From contig NZ_CP024955.1 of the NCBI RefSeq assembly GCF_002804065.1, positions 1,488,001 to 1,552,000 of the forward strand: DNA of 64,000 nt, written 5' to 3'. The position numbers and the translations under genes are program-made. Source of the DNA: Kyrpidia spormannii. GTDB taxonomy: Bacteria > Bacillota > Bacilli > Kyrpidiales > Kyrpidiaceae. Below the pieces are notes generated by a model. That model worked only from the letters and a program-made list of their open reading frames with translations, made no database searches and was not told the origin of the DNA. Position 1 is the first letter of the stretch. The number at the start of each line of letters is the position of its first letter. This document shows, in pieces, positions 43,177 through 52,686 of this stretch.

Positions 43177-44337
43177 ATGCTGCGTTTTTTGACGGCGGGG
43201 GAATCCCACGGGCCGGAGCTCACGGCGATTGTTGAAGGGTTACCCAGCCGGCTGCCGATCCGGTCGGCGCTGATTGACGAACAATTGCGAAGACGTCAGC
43301 AAGGGCATGGCCGGGGGGGACGGATGCGCATTGAAAGCGACCGGGTGGAGATCACCAGTGGTCTGCGCTTCGGCCTGACCCTCGGCACGCCGCTGACGAT
43401 GCGGATCCGAAACCGAGATTGGGAGAATTGGAAAACGAAAATGGCGGTGGAAGGGGATCCGCCCCCAGAGGCGAAACCCGTCACCAAACCCCGGCCCGGC
43501 CACGCGGATTTGGCCGGGGTGCTCAAATACAACCACGATGACGTGCGCAATGTGTTGGAGCGCTCCAGTGCCCGCAATACCGCAACGTTGGTGGCGGTGG
43601 GGTCGGTGGCCCGGCAATTGCTCGCGCCTTTTGGCATCCGGATTTTTAGCCATGTGGTGGAGATCGGCGGGGTGGAAGCCAAAAAGTTTCCGAAAACCCT
43701 GGAGCAGATTCCCGATGCGGCGGAGTCGTCCACAGTGCGGTGTGCCGACTCCGAGGCTGCGGAGAAGATGGTGGAGGCCATCGACCAAGCCCGGCGGGAG
43801 GGCAACACCCTGGGTGGCGTGTTTGAGGTGGTGGCTTTGGGAGTGCCCCCGGGGCTGGGGAGTTACGCCCACCCGGATCGGCGGTTGGATGGCCGTCTGG
43901 CTGGTGCACTGATGAGCATTCAGGCGATCAAAGGCGTCGAAGTGGGATTGGGATTTACGGCGGCCCGGCTGCCGGGGTCCGAGGTGCACGATGAGATCGG
44001 GTACGATCCGGAGAAGGGGTATACCCGGGACACCAACCACGCGGGGGGGATTGAGGGCGGGGTCAGCAATGGCCAACCCGTGGTGGTCCGGGCGGCGATG
44101 AAGCCGATCCCGACTTTGTACAAGCCTCTGCGGAGTGTGGATATTCACAGTAAAGAGTCGTTTCAAGCCAGTGTGGAGCGCTCGGACACCTGTGCCGTGC
44201 CGGCGGCTGCGGTGGTGGGCGAGGCGATGGTCGCCTGGGTGCTGGCCTTGTGCTTTCGGGAGAAGTTCTCCGGGGACTCTTTTGAAGAGGTCGAAGCCCA
44301 GTACCGCGCGTACATGGAGATGGTGAGTCGCCGATGA
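43177..44337 (+). CDS. aroC: Chorismate synthase
   Basis: Flavin-dependent elimination of phosphate from EPSP to give chorismate, the branch point for tryptophan, tyrosine, phenylalanine and, here, menaquinone. 386 residues. Signatures: LTAGESHGPEL, GRGGRMRIE, RPGHADLAGVLKY, RSSARNTA, and SVDIHSKESF near the end. ATG follows AAGGAGAGG; the TTG two codons upstream is an alternative. The Bacillus name is aroF. Stop overlaps the aroB start (ATGA). Confidence 0.96.
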   Translation: MLRFLTAGESHGPELTAIVEGLPSRLPIRSALIDEQLRRRQQGHGRGGRMRIESDRVEITSGLRFGLTLGTPLTMRIRNRDWENWKTKMAVEGDPPPEAKPVTKPRPGHADLAGVLKYNHDDVRNVLERSSARNTATLVAVGSVARQLLAPFGIRIFSHVVEIGGVEAKKFPKTLEQIPDAAESSTVRCADSEAAEKMVEAIDQARREGNTLGGVFEVVALGVPPGLGSYAHPDRRLDGRLAGALMSIQAIKGVEVGLGFTAARLPGSEVHDEIGYDPEKGYTRDTNHAGGIEGGVSNGQPVVVRAAMKPIPTLYKPLRSVDIHSKESFQASVERSDTCAVPAAAVVGEAMVAWVLALCFREKFSGDSFEEVEAQYRAYMEMVSRR

Positions 44338-45467
44338 GCCTTTGGGATGACGTATGGGACGTGGTGTGGGTTGAGCTCGGGGACCGGCGGTACCCCATCG
44401 TGGTTGCGGACGGTGCCATGGACCAGGCGGGAAAATGGATGCGCGAGGTGGGGTTATCCCCGGGGTCGGTTCATCTCATTGTGACCGATGAAACGGTGGA
44501 CCGGGCGGGATACGCCCGGCGGGTGGCCGCGGCTTTGACCGCCGAGGGGGTTCGGGTGGAGACGGCGGTCGTCCCCGCCGGGGAGCCGACAAAATCCTTG
44601 GAATGGGCATCCCGGTTGTGGGAGGCGGCCCTGGCGGCGGGATTGGACCGGCGGTCGGCCATCTGGGCCGTGGGAGGCGGGATGGTCGGGGATCTGGCGG
44701 GGTTTGTGGCTGCAACCTACATGCGGGGGATCGCTTTTGTCCAGGTGCCCACCACGTGGCTCGCCCACGATGCCGCGGTGGGGGGGAAAGTGGCGATCAA
44801 TCTCCCCGAGGCGAAAAATGTGGTGGGTGCTTTTCACCAGCCCCGGCTGGTGCTTTACGATCCCACGGCCCTGGACAGTCTTTCCGCTCGGGATGTAGCC
44901 TCGGGATTGGCGGAAGTGGTGAAACACGCCTGCATCCGAGATGCCGAATTGTTTTATGAGCTGGCGGAGCGGGGGAAAGAGTTACTGCACCTTGCGGGTT
45001 CGGACCGTGGACGGCTCTTGGCCCGGTCTTGTGCGATTAAAGCCCGGGTGGTGGAAGAAGACGAGAAGGAGAGCGGCGTCCGGGCTCATTTGAATTTTGG
45101 CCACACGCTGGGGCACTCCCTGGAGACATTGGGAGATTACCGCCGTTATCGCCACGGTGAAGCGGTGGCGGTAGGCATGGTGTTTGCCGCCCTCCTGTCT
45201 GAGGAGTGGCTGGGAGCCCCACCCGGGACCGCCGAAAGGATTGCCTGTTTATTGGAAGAAATCGGCCTGCCCGTGAGGATCCCCGCTGAATTTACCGATG
45301 ATGATCTGATCGGCCCCATGTACAAGGACAAGAAGATGATCGGGGGGCACTTGACTTTCGTCTTGCTAGAAACCCTGGGCCGGGCCCGGGCCGTGACCCG
45401 GATTCCGGAAGAGGCGGTGCGGAAGGTGCTGGACCGGCATCGGCGGCAGTTTCCCCCTCGGGGGTGA
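44334..45467 (+). CDS. aroB: 3-dehydroquinate synthase
   Basis: NAD- and metal-dependent cyclisation of DAHP to 3-dehydroquinate. 377 residues: GGGMVGDLAGFVA, PTTWLAHDAAVGGKVAIN (Bacillus form), EVVKHACIRD, and metal-binding NFGHTLGH and YRHGEAVAVGM. Translation is coupled to aroC. In Bacillus aroH (chorismate mutase) and trpE follow; here neither does. Confidence 0.96.
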   Translation: MSLWDDVWDVVWVELGDRRYPIVVADGAMDQAGKWMREVGLSPGSVHLIVTDETVDRAGYARRVAAALTAEGVRVETAVVPAGEPTKSLEWASRLWEAALAAGLDRRSAIWAVGGGMVGDLAGFVAATYMRGIAFVQVPTTWLAHDAAVGGKVAINLPEAKNVVGAFHQPRLVLYDPTALDSLSARDVASGLAEVVKHACIRDAELFYELAERGKELLHLAGSDRGRLLARSCAIKARVVEEDEKESGVRAHLNFGHTLGHSLETLGDYRRYRHGEAVAVGMVFAALLSEEWLGAPPGTAERIACLLEEIGLPVRIPAEFTDDDLIGPMYKDKKMIGGHLTFVLLETLGRARAVTRIPEEAVRKVLDRHRRQFPPRG

Positions 45468-45468
45468 A

Positions 45469-45484
45469 CCGGGATTTTTCCCGG
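45469..45484 (+). other. Hairpin between aroB and the trpD promoter
   Basis: CCGGGA and TCCCGG flank TTTT. It lacks a trailing T run, and its 3' arm ends 2 bases before the trpD -35 box. It may weakly end aroCB transcription or be incidental. Confidence 0.35.
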
Positions 45485-45486
45485 GG

Positions 45487-45515
45487 TTGACGCGGTTTCC
45501 CGGGCGTAGTAGAAT
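45487..45515 (+). promoter_or_regulatory. Sigma-A promoter of the trp genes
   Basis: TTGACG and TAGAAT separated by exactly 17 bases. RNA would start near 45522 and carry a leader of about 80 bases. Confidence 0.8.
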
Positions 45516-45529
45516 GCAACCAAGTTCAG

Positions 45530-45608
45530 GAGGTTCGTGAGATTCGAGCCGTCTGTGAGCCGAGGGAGAGCAGCAGAGATAAGTGAAGGAGAGTGGAGAC
45601 GAGATGAG
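45530..45608 (+). promoter_or_regulatory. Probable TRAP-binding site in the trpD leader
   Basis: Eleven GAG triplets can be chosen without overlap, beginning at 45530, 45539, 45546, 45557, 45562, 45568, 45576, 45589, 45596, 45601 and 45606, with spacers of 6, 4, 8, 2, 3, 5, 10, 4, 2 and 2 bases. The number equals the subunits of the TRAP ring. The last ones cover the ribosome site and the start codon, so bound TRAP would block trpD translation, as it does for trpG and trpP in Bacillus. No terminator/antiterminator pair was seen. Confidence 0.7.
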
Positions 45609-46668
45609 GGATGTGCTCGAACAGTTGATCCGCGGGGAGGACTTGTCCGAGGCCGAGGCCCAGGCGGCCATGGAACAGGTCATGAGCGGAAAGGCGACCA
45701 ACGCCCAGGTCGGGGCGTTTCTTACTGCCCTGAGAATCAAAGGAGAACGGGTGGAAGAGATAGCAGGTTTTGCCAAAGCCATGCGAAAGTTTGCCCAGCC
45801 CCTTCCCGTGGATGGGGATAAGGTCATTGACACCTGCGGTACCGGCGGCGACGGAGCCCGGACTTTCAACGTATCGACGGCGGCGGCGTTGGTGGCTGCG
45901 GCAGCCGGGGCCAAAGTGGCCAAGCACGGCAACCGGAGCGTGTCCAGTCGAAGCGGGAGTGCGGACGTCTTGGCGGCTTTGGGGGTGGAGGTGGACCTCT
46001 CCCCGGAGGAAGCGGCCCAGTGTCTGGAGGAAGTGGGGTTGTGTTTTCTTTTCGCGCCCAGTTATCACGGGGCGATGCGCCACGCCATGGCGCCGCGCAA
46101 GGAATTGGGTTTCCGGACGGTGTTTAACATTTTGGGTCCACTGACGAATCCCGCCGGGGCCCGGCGGCAGGTGATGGGGACTTTTGCACAGGATCTCGTG
46201 GAAAAGACGGCCAGGGTGCTGTTGCGGCTCGGTGCGAACCACGCTTGGGTGGTGCACGGGATGGAAGATCACCTGGATGAGCTGAGCGTGAGCGGGCCGA
46301 GCCTCGTGGCTGAAGTGAAGGACGGGACAGTGCGCACCTTTGTCTTGAATCCCGAAGACGCAGGATTGAACCGGTCGCCCCTCAGTGAAGTGGCGGGAGG
46401 CGACGCCCGGGAAAACGCAGCCATCATTCTGGACGTGCTGAGTGGAAAACGTGGTGGAGCCCGGGACATCGTTGTTCTGAACGCGGCGGCCGGCCTTCAC
46501 GTGGCGGGGATTGCCCCGACCTTGGAAGCGGGAGTGACTCTAGCCCAGCGGATGTTGGACGAAGGCCGGGCGAAGGAAACGCTCGATCGGCTGGTGGAAG
46601 TCACGAAAGCTTTGGCCGGACGGCGGAACGAGAGCGCCCCAGCGGTGAAAGGTGGGGTGGTGGGGTGA
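45604..46668 (+). CDS. trpD: Anthranilate phosphoribosyltransferase
   Basis: Joins anthranilate and PRPP. 354 residues. DTCGTGGDGARTFN (PRPP loop), KHGNRSVSSRSGSAD, NPAGARRQVMG. The ATG is chosen by homology (MRDVLEQLIRGEDLSEAEA); an in-frame GTG seven codons upstream lies inside the GAG leader. The stop overlaps the trpC start. As trpE/trpG are not here, anthranilate must come from a gene elsewhere. Confidence 0.96.
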   Translation: MRDVLEQLIRGEDLSEAEAQAAMEQVMSGKATNAQVGAFLTALRIKGERVEEIAGFAKAMRKFAQPLPVDGDKVIDTCGTGGDGARTFNVSTAAALVAAAAGAKVAKHGNRSVSSRSGSADVLAALGVEVDLSPEEAAQCLEEVGLCFLFAPSYHGAMRHAMAPRKELGFRTVFNILGPLTNPAGARRQVMGTFAQDLVEKTARVLLRLGANHAWVVHGMEDHLDELSVSGPSLVAEVKDGTVRTFVLNPEDAGLNRSPLSEVAGGDARENAAIILDVLSGKRGGARDIVVLNAAAGLHVAGIAPTLEAGVTLAQRMLDEGRAKETLDRLVEVTKALAGRRNESAPAVKGGVVG

Positions 46669-47462
46669 CCATCCTCGAGCGGATTGTCGAGGAAAAGAAA
46701 CAGGAGGTCCCGGCCCTGGAGGCAAACGTGGCGGCCTGGGAGCCCCGTTTGGCGGCCGCGCCGCCGGTGAGGGATTTTCGCGCCGCACTGGAGCAAGGGG
46801 CGATGCGCCGGGTGGCGGGGGCCGGAGTCGGGCTGATTGCCGAGGTCAAGAAAGCCTCGCCTTCCAAAGGGGTGATCCGCCAGGATTTCGATCCCCTCGC
46901 CATCGCGGAGGATTATGTGCGCGGAGGGGCGGACTGTATGTCCGTCCTCACTGACCGGACCTTTTTCCAGGGCGACCCGGGGTATTTGGAACAGATCCGC
47001 AAACATGCGGATGTTCCCCTCCTGAGAAAAGATTTTATTATCGATGAGCGACAGGTCTGGGAGGCTCGTTGCCTCGGTGCTGATGCTGTTCTCTTGATCA
47101 CCGCGATTCTCCCGAATGATCAGTTGGAACGGTTGATTGCCGAGGTCCGTCGGTGGGGCATGACGCCTTTGGTGGAGGTGCATTCCGAGGAAGAGATGGA
47201 TCGGGCAGCTGGTGCGGGGGCCGATGTGATCGGGGTGAACAACCGGGATTTGCGGACCTTTCAGGTCGATCTCGGCGTGACGGAGCGGTTGGTGCCCCGG
47301 GCACCGAAAGGGGCCTTCGTTATAAGTGAGAGCGGGATTTCGGCGCCCGAGGACGTGCGCCGGGTTCGAGAAGCCGGGGCCCGGGCGATTCTCGTGGGCG
47401 AGAGTTTGATGCGCCGGCATGATGTCATCGAAGGGATTGAGTTCCTGGTGGGTTCCCGGTGA
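46665..47462 (+). CDS. trpC: Indole-3-glycerol-phosphate synthase
   Basis: Ring-closing decarboxylation giving indoleglycerol phosphate. 265 residues, TIM barrel; AEVKKASPSKGVI (catalytic Lys), LRKDFIID, GVNNRDLRTF, SESGI. GTG start overlaps trpD, and its stop overlaps trpF. Confidence 0.96.
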   Translation: MTILERIVEEKKQEVPALEANVAAWEPRLAAAPPVRDFRAALEQGAMRRVAGAGVGLIAEVKKASPSKGVIRQDFDPLAIAEDYVRGGADCMSVLTDRTFFQGDPGYLEQIRKHADVPLLRKDFIIDERQVWEARCLGADAVLLITAILPNDQLERLIAEVRRWGMTPLVEVHSEEEMDRAAGAGADVIGVNNRDLRTFQVDLGVTERLVPRAPKGAFVISESGISAPEDVRRVREAGARAILVGESLMRRHDVIEGIEFLVGSR

Positions 47463-48100
47463 CGACAGTCAAGGCCTGCGGATTTACCCGGGCAGAGGAT
47501 GTGGCGGCGGCGGAACGGCTGGGCGTAGATTGGATTGGCTTGGTGTTCGCGCCGAGTAAGCGACGGGTCGAGGTAGAACAGGCAGCCCGTTTGCGGGCTG
47601 GCACCCGTCTGCGGTGCATGGGGGTGTTCGTCGACGCCGGGATTGAAAAAGTGAGGGAGACGGCCCGGCGGGTGGGTCTTGACGGGGTGCAGTTGCACGG
47701 GGTGGAATCCCCTGAGGATTGCCGGCGGTTGCGGGATGAGGGATTGTTTGTGGTCAAGGCCTTCTCGGCTCTGATGGAGAGACCCGGGGCGGCAGCGGCG
47801 TACAAGGGCGCCGTCGATGCCGTGCTCGTCGATGCCGGGGTTCCGGGGGAGCGGGGAGGGCGGGGGCAAACGTTTCGGTGGCAAGACATTCCCGAATGGC
47901 GCAAGGGTGCCGAAGGGTTTTTTTTATGGATCGCCGGGGGGTTACGCCCGGAGAATGTTCAGGAATTGCTTCGGGGATACCGCCCGGATGGCGTGGATGT
48001 TTCCTCGGGGATCGAGACGGGGGTCCCCGGTGTCAAAGATGTGGCGAGAATGGAAGAGTTTGTTCGAAAGGTGAGGGAATGGGATGACGGAACCCGGTGA
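47459..48100 (+). CDS. trpF: Phosphoribosylanthranilate isomerase
   Basis: Amadori rearrangement of phosphoribosylanthranilate. 213 residues; [12 protein letters not shown] (catalytic Cys), [45 protein letters not shown] start overlapping trpC by 4 bases; overlaps trpB by 17 bases. Confidence 0.95.
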   Translation: MTTVKACGFTRAEDVAAAERLGVDWIGLVFAPSKRRVEVEQAARLRAGTRLRCMGVFVDAGIEKVRETARRVGLDGVQLHGVESPEDCRRLRDEGLFVVKAFSALMERPGAAAAYKGAVDAVLVDAGVPGERGGRGQTFRWQDIPEWRKGAEGFFLWIAGGLRPENVQELLRGYRPDGVDVSSGIETGVPGVKDVARMEEFVRKVREWDDGTR

Positions 48101-49286
48101 GCGGGGACGGTTCGGCCGGTTTGGGGGGCAGTACGTCCCGGAAACGTTGATGTCCGCCCTGGAGGCGCTGGAAAAAGATTATCTCAAGTGGAAGGATGAC
48201 GAACGGTTTCGCAACGACCTGCACCGGTTCTTGACCGATTATGCCGGACGGCCGACGCCGCTGTATTTTGCGGAGCGGTTGACCAATCATGTTGGAGGGG
48301 CGCAGATTTGGCTGAAGCGGGAAGACTTGACCCACACCGGCGCCCACAAGATCAACAATACCATCGGTCAAGGACTCTTGGCCCATTATACGGGAAAACG
48401 GCGGGTCATCGCCGAAACCGGGGCGGGTCAGCACGGGGTGGCCACGGCGACGGTGGCGGCCCGGCTCGGTTTGTCTTGTACCGTGTTCATGGGGGAAGAG
48501 GATATCCGGCGTCAGGCGTTGAATGTGTTTCGCATGCGCCTTTTAGGGGCGGAGGTGGTGTCGGTCTCGTCGGGGACTGGCACCCTGAAAGACGCGATGA
48601 ACGAGGCGATCCGGCACTGGGTGGAGCATGTGGAGGACAGCTTTTACGTGCTCGGCACCGTGGGCGGGCCCCATCCGTATCCGGTGATGGTGCGGAATTT
48701 CCAGCGGGTCATCGGGGACGAAACCAAGGCCCAGATCCTGGAGAAGGTCGGGCGCCTGCCTGACGCCATCGTCGCCTGCGTCGGAGGCGGTAGCAACGCC
48801 ATGGGGATTTTCTATCCGTTTCTCGAAGACGAGGGTGTGCGTTTGTTCGGCGTCGAGGCGGCGGGCAAGGGGTTGTCCACCGGTCTTCACGCGGCGGCTT
48901 TGGAGGGGGGGGAGCCCGGGATTCTGCACGGGTGCTTCACGTACCTCTTGCAGGATCGCTACGGTCAGGTTAAACCGGCCCATTCCATCTCGGCGGGTCT
49001 AGATTATCCCGGCGTGGGTCCTGAGCACGCCTACCTCTATGAAACCGGCCGGGTGAAGTACGTGGGCGTGACAGACGATCAGGCCCTGGATGCCTTTCAC
49101 CGATTGGCGGAGTTGGAGGGGATTCTGCCTGCCCTGGAGAGCGCCCACGCCGTGGCCTATACGCTGGAATTGGCCAGAAAGATGGATCCGGATCAGGTGG
49201 TTGTGATCAGCCTGTCCGGGCGCGGGGATAAAGATGTGGAAACCCTCATGCGGCAACAGTCCGGCCTTGGAGGTGATTCGAAATGA
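48084..49286 (+). CDS. trpB: Tryptophan synthase beta chain
   Basis: PLP enzyme joining indole and serine. 400 residues, canonical. PLP lysine in [54 protein letters not shown]. Translationally coupled with trpA (overlap of 4 bases), with which it forms the channelled complex. Confidence 0.97.
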   Translation: MTEPGERGRFGRFGGQYVPETLMSALEALEKDYLKWKDDERFRNDLHRFLTDYAGRPTPLYFAERLTNHVGGAQIWLKREDLTHTGAHKINNTIGQGLLAHYTGKRRVIAETGAGQHGVATATVAARLGLSCTVFMGEEDIRRQALNVFRMRLLGAEVVSVSSGTGTLKDAMNEAIRHWVEHVEDSFYVLGTVGGPHPYPVMVRNFQRVIGDETKAQILEKVGRLPDAIVACVGGGSNAMGIFYPFLEDEGVRLFGVEAAGKGLSTGLHAAALEGGEPGILHGCFTYLLQDRYGQVKPAHSISAGLDYPGVGPEHAYLYETGRVKYVGVTDDQALDAFHRLAELEGILPALESAHAVAYTLELARKMDPDQVVVISLSGRGDKDVETLMRQQSGLGGDSK

Positions 49287-50104
49287 GCACCTCCTTGCAG
49301 GTTGCCTTGGAGAGACGACGGCGCGGAGGGGAAACCGGGTTCATTCCCTTTATCACCGCCGGGGACCCCACGATGGAGGTCACCGTGGAGGCGGTGCGGA
49401 GATTGGTCCGGGCCGGGGCGGACGCTGTGGAGATCGGGATGCCTTATTCCGATCCCCTGGCCGACGGTCCCACCATTCAGGCGGCTTCCGAGCGGGCTTT
49501 GCGCGGCGGGTTTCAGATGCCCGATTTGTTTCGGCTGGGACCGATCCTTCGGGAGGCGGCGGGGGAGGTGCCTTTGGTGGCTTTTACCTATGCAAACCCC
49601 GTCTACCGCTGGGGATGGCAGACCTTCGCGGAAGACCTGGCGAAGGCGGGATATGCCGGGGTGATCGTGCCGGATCTGCCCATGGAAGAGGCGACTCCTT
49701 TACGGGAGGCCGCCGACCGGGCGGGGGTGGCACTGGTGCCGCTTGTCGCACCTACCAGCCACGGGCGAATCGAACGGATTTGCAGAACGGCCAGGGGATT
49801 CGTATATGCCGTGTCCTCAACGGGGGTCACGGGTGTCCGCAAACGGATGCCCGAGCACCTTTCCAGGTTCATTGACGACATCCGGCGGTGCACCGATTTG
49901 CCGATCGGGGTGGGATTCGGGATCGGAACCCCGGAGGCGGCGGCTGCGGTGGCCGAGGCGGCCGACGCGGTAATTGTGGGAAGCGCCTTGGTGCGCATCT
50001 TGGCCGCCATCACCGAAGAAGGAAGAGATGCTGGCGACGTGCTGGACGATCTGGAGACTTTTGCCCGAACACTGGTGGCTCCCTTGCGAAGGGCCGAGAA
50101 ATGA
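49283..50104 (+). CDS. trpA: Tryptophan synthase alpha chain
   Basis: Cleaves indoleglycerol phosphate and passes indole to TrpB. 273 residues; [10 protein letters not shown], catalytic Glu in [18 protein letters not shown], Asp in [31 protein letters not shown] precedes the ATG. Followed by tyrA; the Bacillus hisC between them is absent. Confidence 0.96.
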   Translation: MSTSLQVALERRRRGGETGFIPFITAGDPTMEVTVEAVRRLVRAGADAVEIGMPYSDPLADGPTIQAASERALRGGFQMPDLFRLGPILREAAGEVPLVAFTYANPVYRWGWQTFAEDLAKAGYAGVIVPDLPMEEATPLREAADRAGVALVPLVAPTSHGRIERICRTARGFVYAVSSTGVTGVRKRMPEHLSRFIDDIRRCTDLPIGVGFGIGTPEAAAAVAEAADAVIVGSALVRILAAITEEGRDAGDVLDDLETFARTLVAPLRRAEK

Positions 50105-50117
50105 GGGGATTGAAACG

Positions 50118-51236
50118 GTGACGGAAAAGGGGCCGGCGCTTCATCGAATTGCCGTGGTGGGATGTGGTTTGATCGGGGGCTCCCTGGCGTTGGCTTGGCA
50201 GCGAGCCGGGGTGGCTCGGGAGATTGTCGGGGTGGACGTATCGGCCGAGCACCTGGACATCGCCTTGGAGATCGGGGCGATCGATCGGGCGCTGACCCTT
50301 CGGTCTGCCATGCAAGAGGCCGACCTGGTGGTGTTGGCGGCTCCGGTCAAGGAATCGATGGCCCTACTGCGGGAGATCGCCGCCTTTCGTCCGGCTGCGG
50401 GGACGCTCATCACCGATGTGGGAAGCACAAAGCGGGCGATCTGCCAAGAAGCGACCCGGGTGTTGCCAGAAGGCGTATCGTTCATCGGGGGCCATCCCAT
50501 GGCGGGTTCCGAGAAATCGGGGATCCGGGCGGCGTCGCCCCGGCTGTACGAGAATGCCGTTTACGTACTCACTCCGAACCCGGGGGAAAAACCGGAGATG
50601 ATTCAGCGACTTCGGGATCTGGTCCAGGCAGCGGGAGCCCAGGTCTTGATCCTCGATCCCGAACACCACGACAGTTTGGTGGCGGCGGTGAGTCACCTCC
50701 CCCACGTTGTGGCGGCGCAATTGGTCCATCAAGTAGCCGAGTTGGGAGAAGACGATCCCCTATATGCCGTTCTGGCGGCCGGGGGCTTCCGGGACGTTAC
50801 GCGGATTGCGTCTGGACATCCGGTGATGTGGCGAGATATCCTATTGACAAACGGGGATCGTCTTAGACCGCTGTTTGAGCGGTGGAAGGATCAGATTGAG
50901 GAGCTTCTCGGATGGATCAACCGCCGGGACGGCGAGGCCTTAGAGACATTTTTCCGCCAGGCCGCCCAGTGGCGAGATGCCCTTCCCGTGCGGGGGCGGG
51001 GGGCGATTCGGCCGGCTTTTCAATGTACGGTGGACGTGCCCGACCAGCCGGGGATCATCGGCACGGTGGCCACCCTGCTTGGCGAGGCGGGGATTAACCT
51101 TCGAAACATTGCCATCCTCGAGAGCCGGGAAGACGAGGACGGCCAACTCAGTTTGACCTTCGATACCGAGGCCGGCCGGGACCAGGCGGCTCGGCTACTC
51201 GCAGAGCATGGATTCAAAGTCGATCCGCGCATGTGA
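50118..51236 (+). CDS. tyrA: Prephenate dehydrogenase
   Basis: Oxidative decarboxylation of prephenate to 4-hydroxyphenylpyruvate for tyrosine. 372 residues: Rossmann VVGCGLIGGSLALAW, DVGSTKRAI, catalytic His in GGHPMAGSEKSG, SHLPHVVAA, and a C-terminal ACT domain (about 295-372, VDVPDQPGIIGTVATLLG), expected to bind tyrosine for feedback control. GTG start, 9 bases after AGGGG. Confidence 0.93.
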   Translation: MTEKGPALHRIAVVGCGLIGGSLALAWQRAGVAREIVGVDVSAEHLDIALEIGAIDRALTLRSAMQEADLVVLAAPVKESMALLREIAAFRPAAGTLITDVGSTKRAICQEATRVLPEGVSFIGGHPMAGSEKSGIRAASPRLYENAVYVLTPNPGEKPEMIQRLRDLVQAAGAQVLILDPEHHDSLVAAVSHLPHVVAAQLVHQVAELGEDDPLYAVLAAGGFRDVTRIASGHPVMWRDILLTNGDRLRPLFERWKDQIEELLGWINRRDGEALETFFRQAAQWRDALPVRGRGAIRPAFQCTVDVPDQPGIIGTVATLLGEAGINLRNIAILESREDEDGQLSLTFDTEAGRDQAARLLAEHGFKVDPRM

Positions 51237-51302
51237 GAGAGCACAGCCATGAGAGGTTCCTCCCCCGGCGGGGCGGCGGGACCGGCACGGGGGGTGGCTT
51301 AG

Positions 51303-52604
51303 ATGAAATTGATCGTTGAAACGGCCGGGGCGCTGAAGGGACAAGTCCGGGTGCCGGGGGACAAGTCGATTTCTCACCGGGCGGTGATGTTTACCTCTCT
51401 GGCCGATGGGGTGTCCCGGGTGGAGGGATTTTTGTTCGGCGCGGACTGTTTAAGTACGGTGGCTTGCATGCGCGCTCTCGGCGTCCCTGTGGATATAGAG
51501 GATGGGACTGTGATTGTGCACGGGGTGGGCATGCATGGACTCCAGGAGCCCGACGATGTCCTCGATGTGGGCAACTCAGGTACCACCATTCGGCTTTTGC
51601 TGGGCCTATTGTCTGGACAGACATTTCATAGTTGCCTGACCGGTGATGCGTCGATCCGCAGGAGGCCCATGGGCCGGGTGGCCAGGCCATTGCTCAGTAT
51701 GGGTGCCCGGATCGACGGCCGCCGAGACGGGGATCTGGCTCCCCTGTCGGTGCGAGGAGCAGATCTGCATTCGATTAAATATCAAATGCCCGTCGCCAGT
51801 GCCCAAGTGAAATCGGCCATTCTCCTCGCCGGGCTGTTTGCCTCCGGGGTGACCGGCGTACGAGAGCCCTCACCATCCCGGGACCATACCGAGCGCATGC
51901 TCAAGGCCCTCGGGGCGCCGATTTCCAGAAGGAGCGGCTACACCGAGATCGGTCGGCCGGCGCGGTTGAAGGCGATGGACATGCGGGTCCCGGGGGACCT
52001 ATCATCCGCAGCTTTTCTCTTGGTGGCGACACTGATCGTTCCAGGGAGCGAGTTGATCCTGGAAGACGTCGGTGTGAACCCGACCCGCACGGGCATTCTC
52101 GACGTCCTTGGCGCCATGGGTGCCCAGTTTGACATCGAGGAAGGGGAACCCCAGGCCGGTGAACCCACCGCCCGCCTCGCCGCCAGGTCCGGGTCCCTGG
52201 TCGGGACGACGGTCGGCGGTTCTTTGATCCCGCGGCTGATTGATGAGATTCCCATTCTCGCCGTGGCGGCGGCCGCGGCCGAGGGAACCACGGAGATTCG
52301 GGACGCTCGGGAACTACGGGTCAAAGAGACGGACCGCATTCGCACCGTGGCTGAAGAACTCCGCAAATTCGGCGTCCAGGTGGCGGAATTGGAAGACGGC
52401 CTCATTATTGAGGGGGGGCGGGCGCTGAAGGGCGCCCACTGCCGCAGTCATGGCGATCACCGAATCGCCATGGCGATGGCCGTGGCGGGCCTGGTGGCCG
52501 AAGGGGAGACGGTGGTGGAAGGCTGGGAGGCGGCGGACGTGTCCTTCCCCGGATTCGTTGATTTACTTCGGGAACTGGGAGCCCGGGTCCGGGTCGAGGA
52601 GTGA
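51303..52604 (+). CDS. aroA: 3-phosphoshikimate 1-carboxyvinyltransferase (EPSP synthase)
   Basis: Makes EPSP from shikimate-3-phosphate and PEP, one step before AroC. 433 residues; GDKSISHRAVM, GNSGTTIRLLLGLL, DASIRRRPMGR, RVKETDRI, HGDHRIAMAMAV. The reading at the active loop is the class II (Bacillus-like) form. Called aroE in Bacillus. Last gene of the supraoperon, before a strong terminator. Confidence 0.96.
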   Translation: MKLIVETAGALKGQVRVPGDKSISHRAVMFTSLADGVSRVEGFLFGADCLSTVACMRALGVPVDIEDGTVIVHGVGMHGLQEPDDVLDVGNSGTTIRLLLGLLSGQTFHSCLTGDASIRRRPMGRVARPLLSMGARIDGRRDGDLAPLSVRGADLHSIKYQMPVASAQVKSAILLAGLFASGVTGVREPSPSRDHTERMLKALGAPISRRSGYTEIGRPARLKAMDMRVPGDLSSAAFLLVATLIVPGSELILEDVGVNPTRTGILDVLGAMGAQFDIEEGEPQAGEPTARLAARSGSLVGTTVGGSLIPRLIDEIPILAVAAAAAEGTTEIRDARELRVKETDRIRTVAEELRKFGVQVAELEDGLIIEGGRALKGAHCRSHGDHRIAMAMAVAGLVAEGETVVEGWEAADVSFPGFVDLLRELGARVRVEE

Positions 52605-52647
52605 GCAGCGAAGAGGGGGACGGCTGGAAAGGGAGAGGGCAGGTGCC

Positions 52648-52686
52648 GCGTACCCCGGGGATCTAACCCCCGAGGTACGCTTTTTT
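52648..52686 (+). terminator. Strong terminator after aroA
   Basis: GCGTACC and GGTACGC with inner CCGGGG/CCCCCG pairs, followed by six T. It overlaps the last codons of livF on the other strand. Confidence 0.88.

Noticed and set aside
45469-45484. Attenuator of the trp operon
   Set aside because: The hairpin lies upstream of the trp promoter, so it is not in the trp message.
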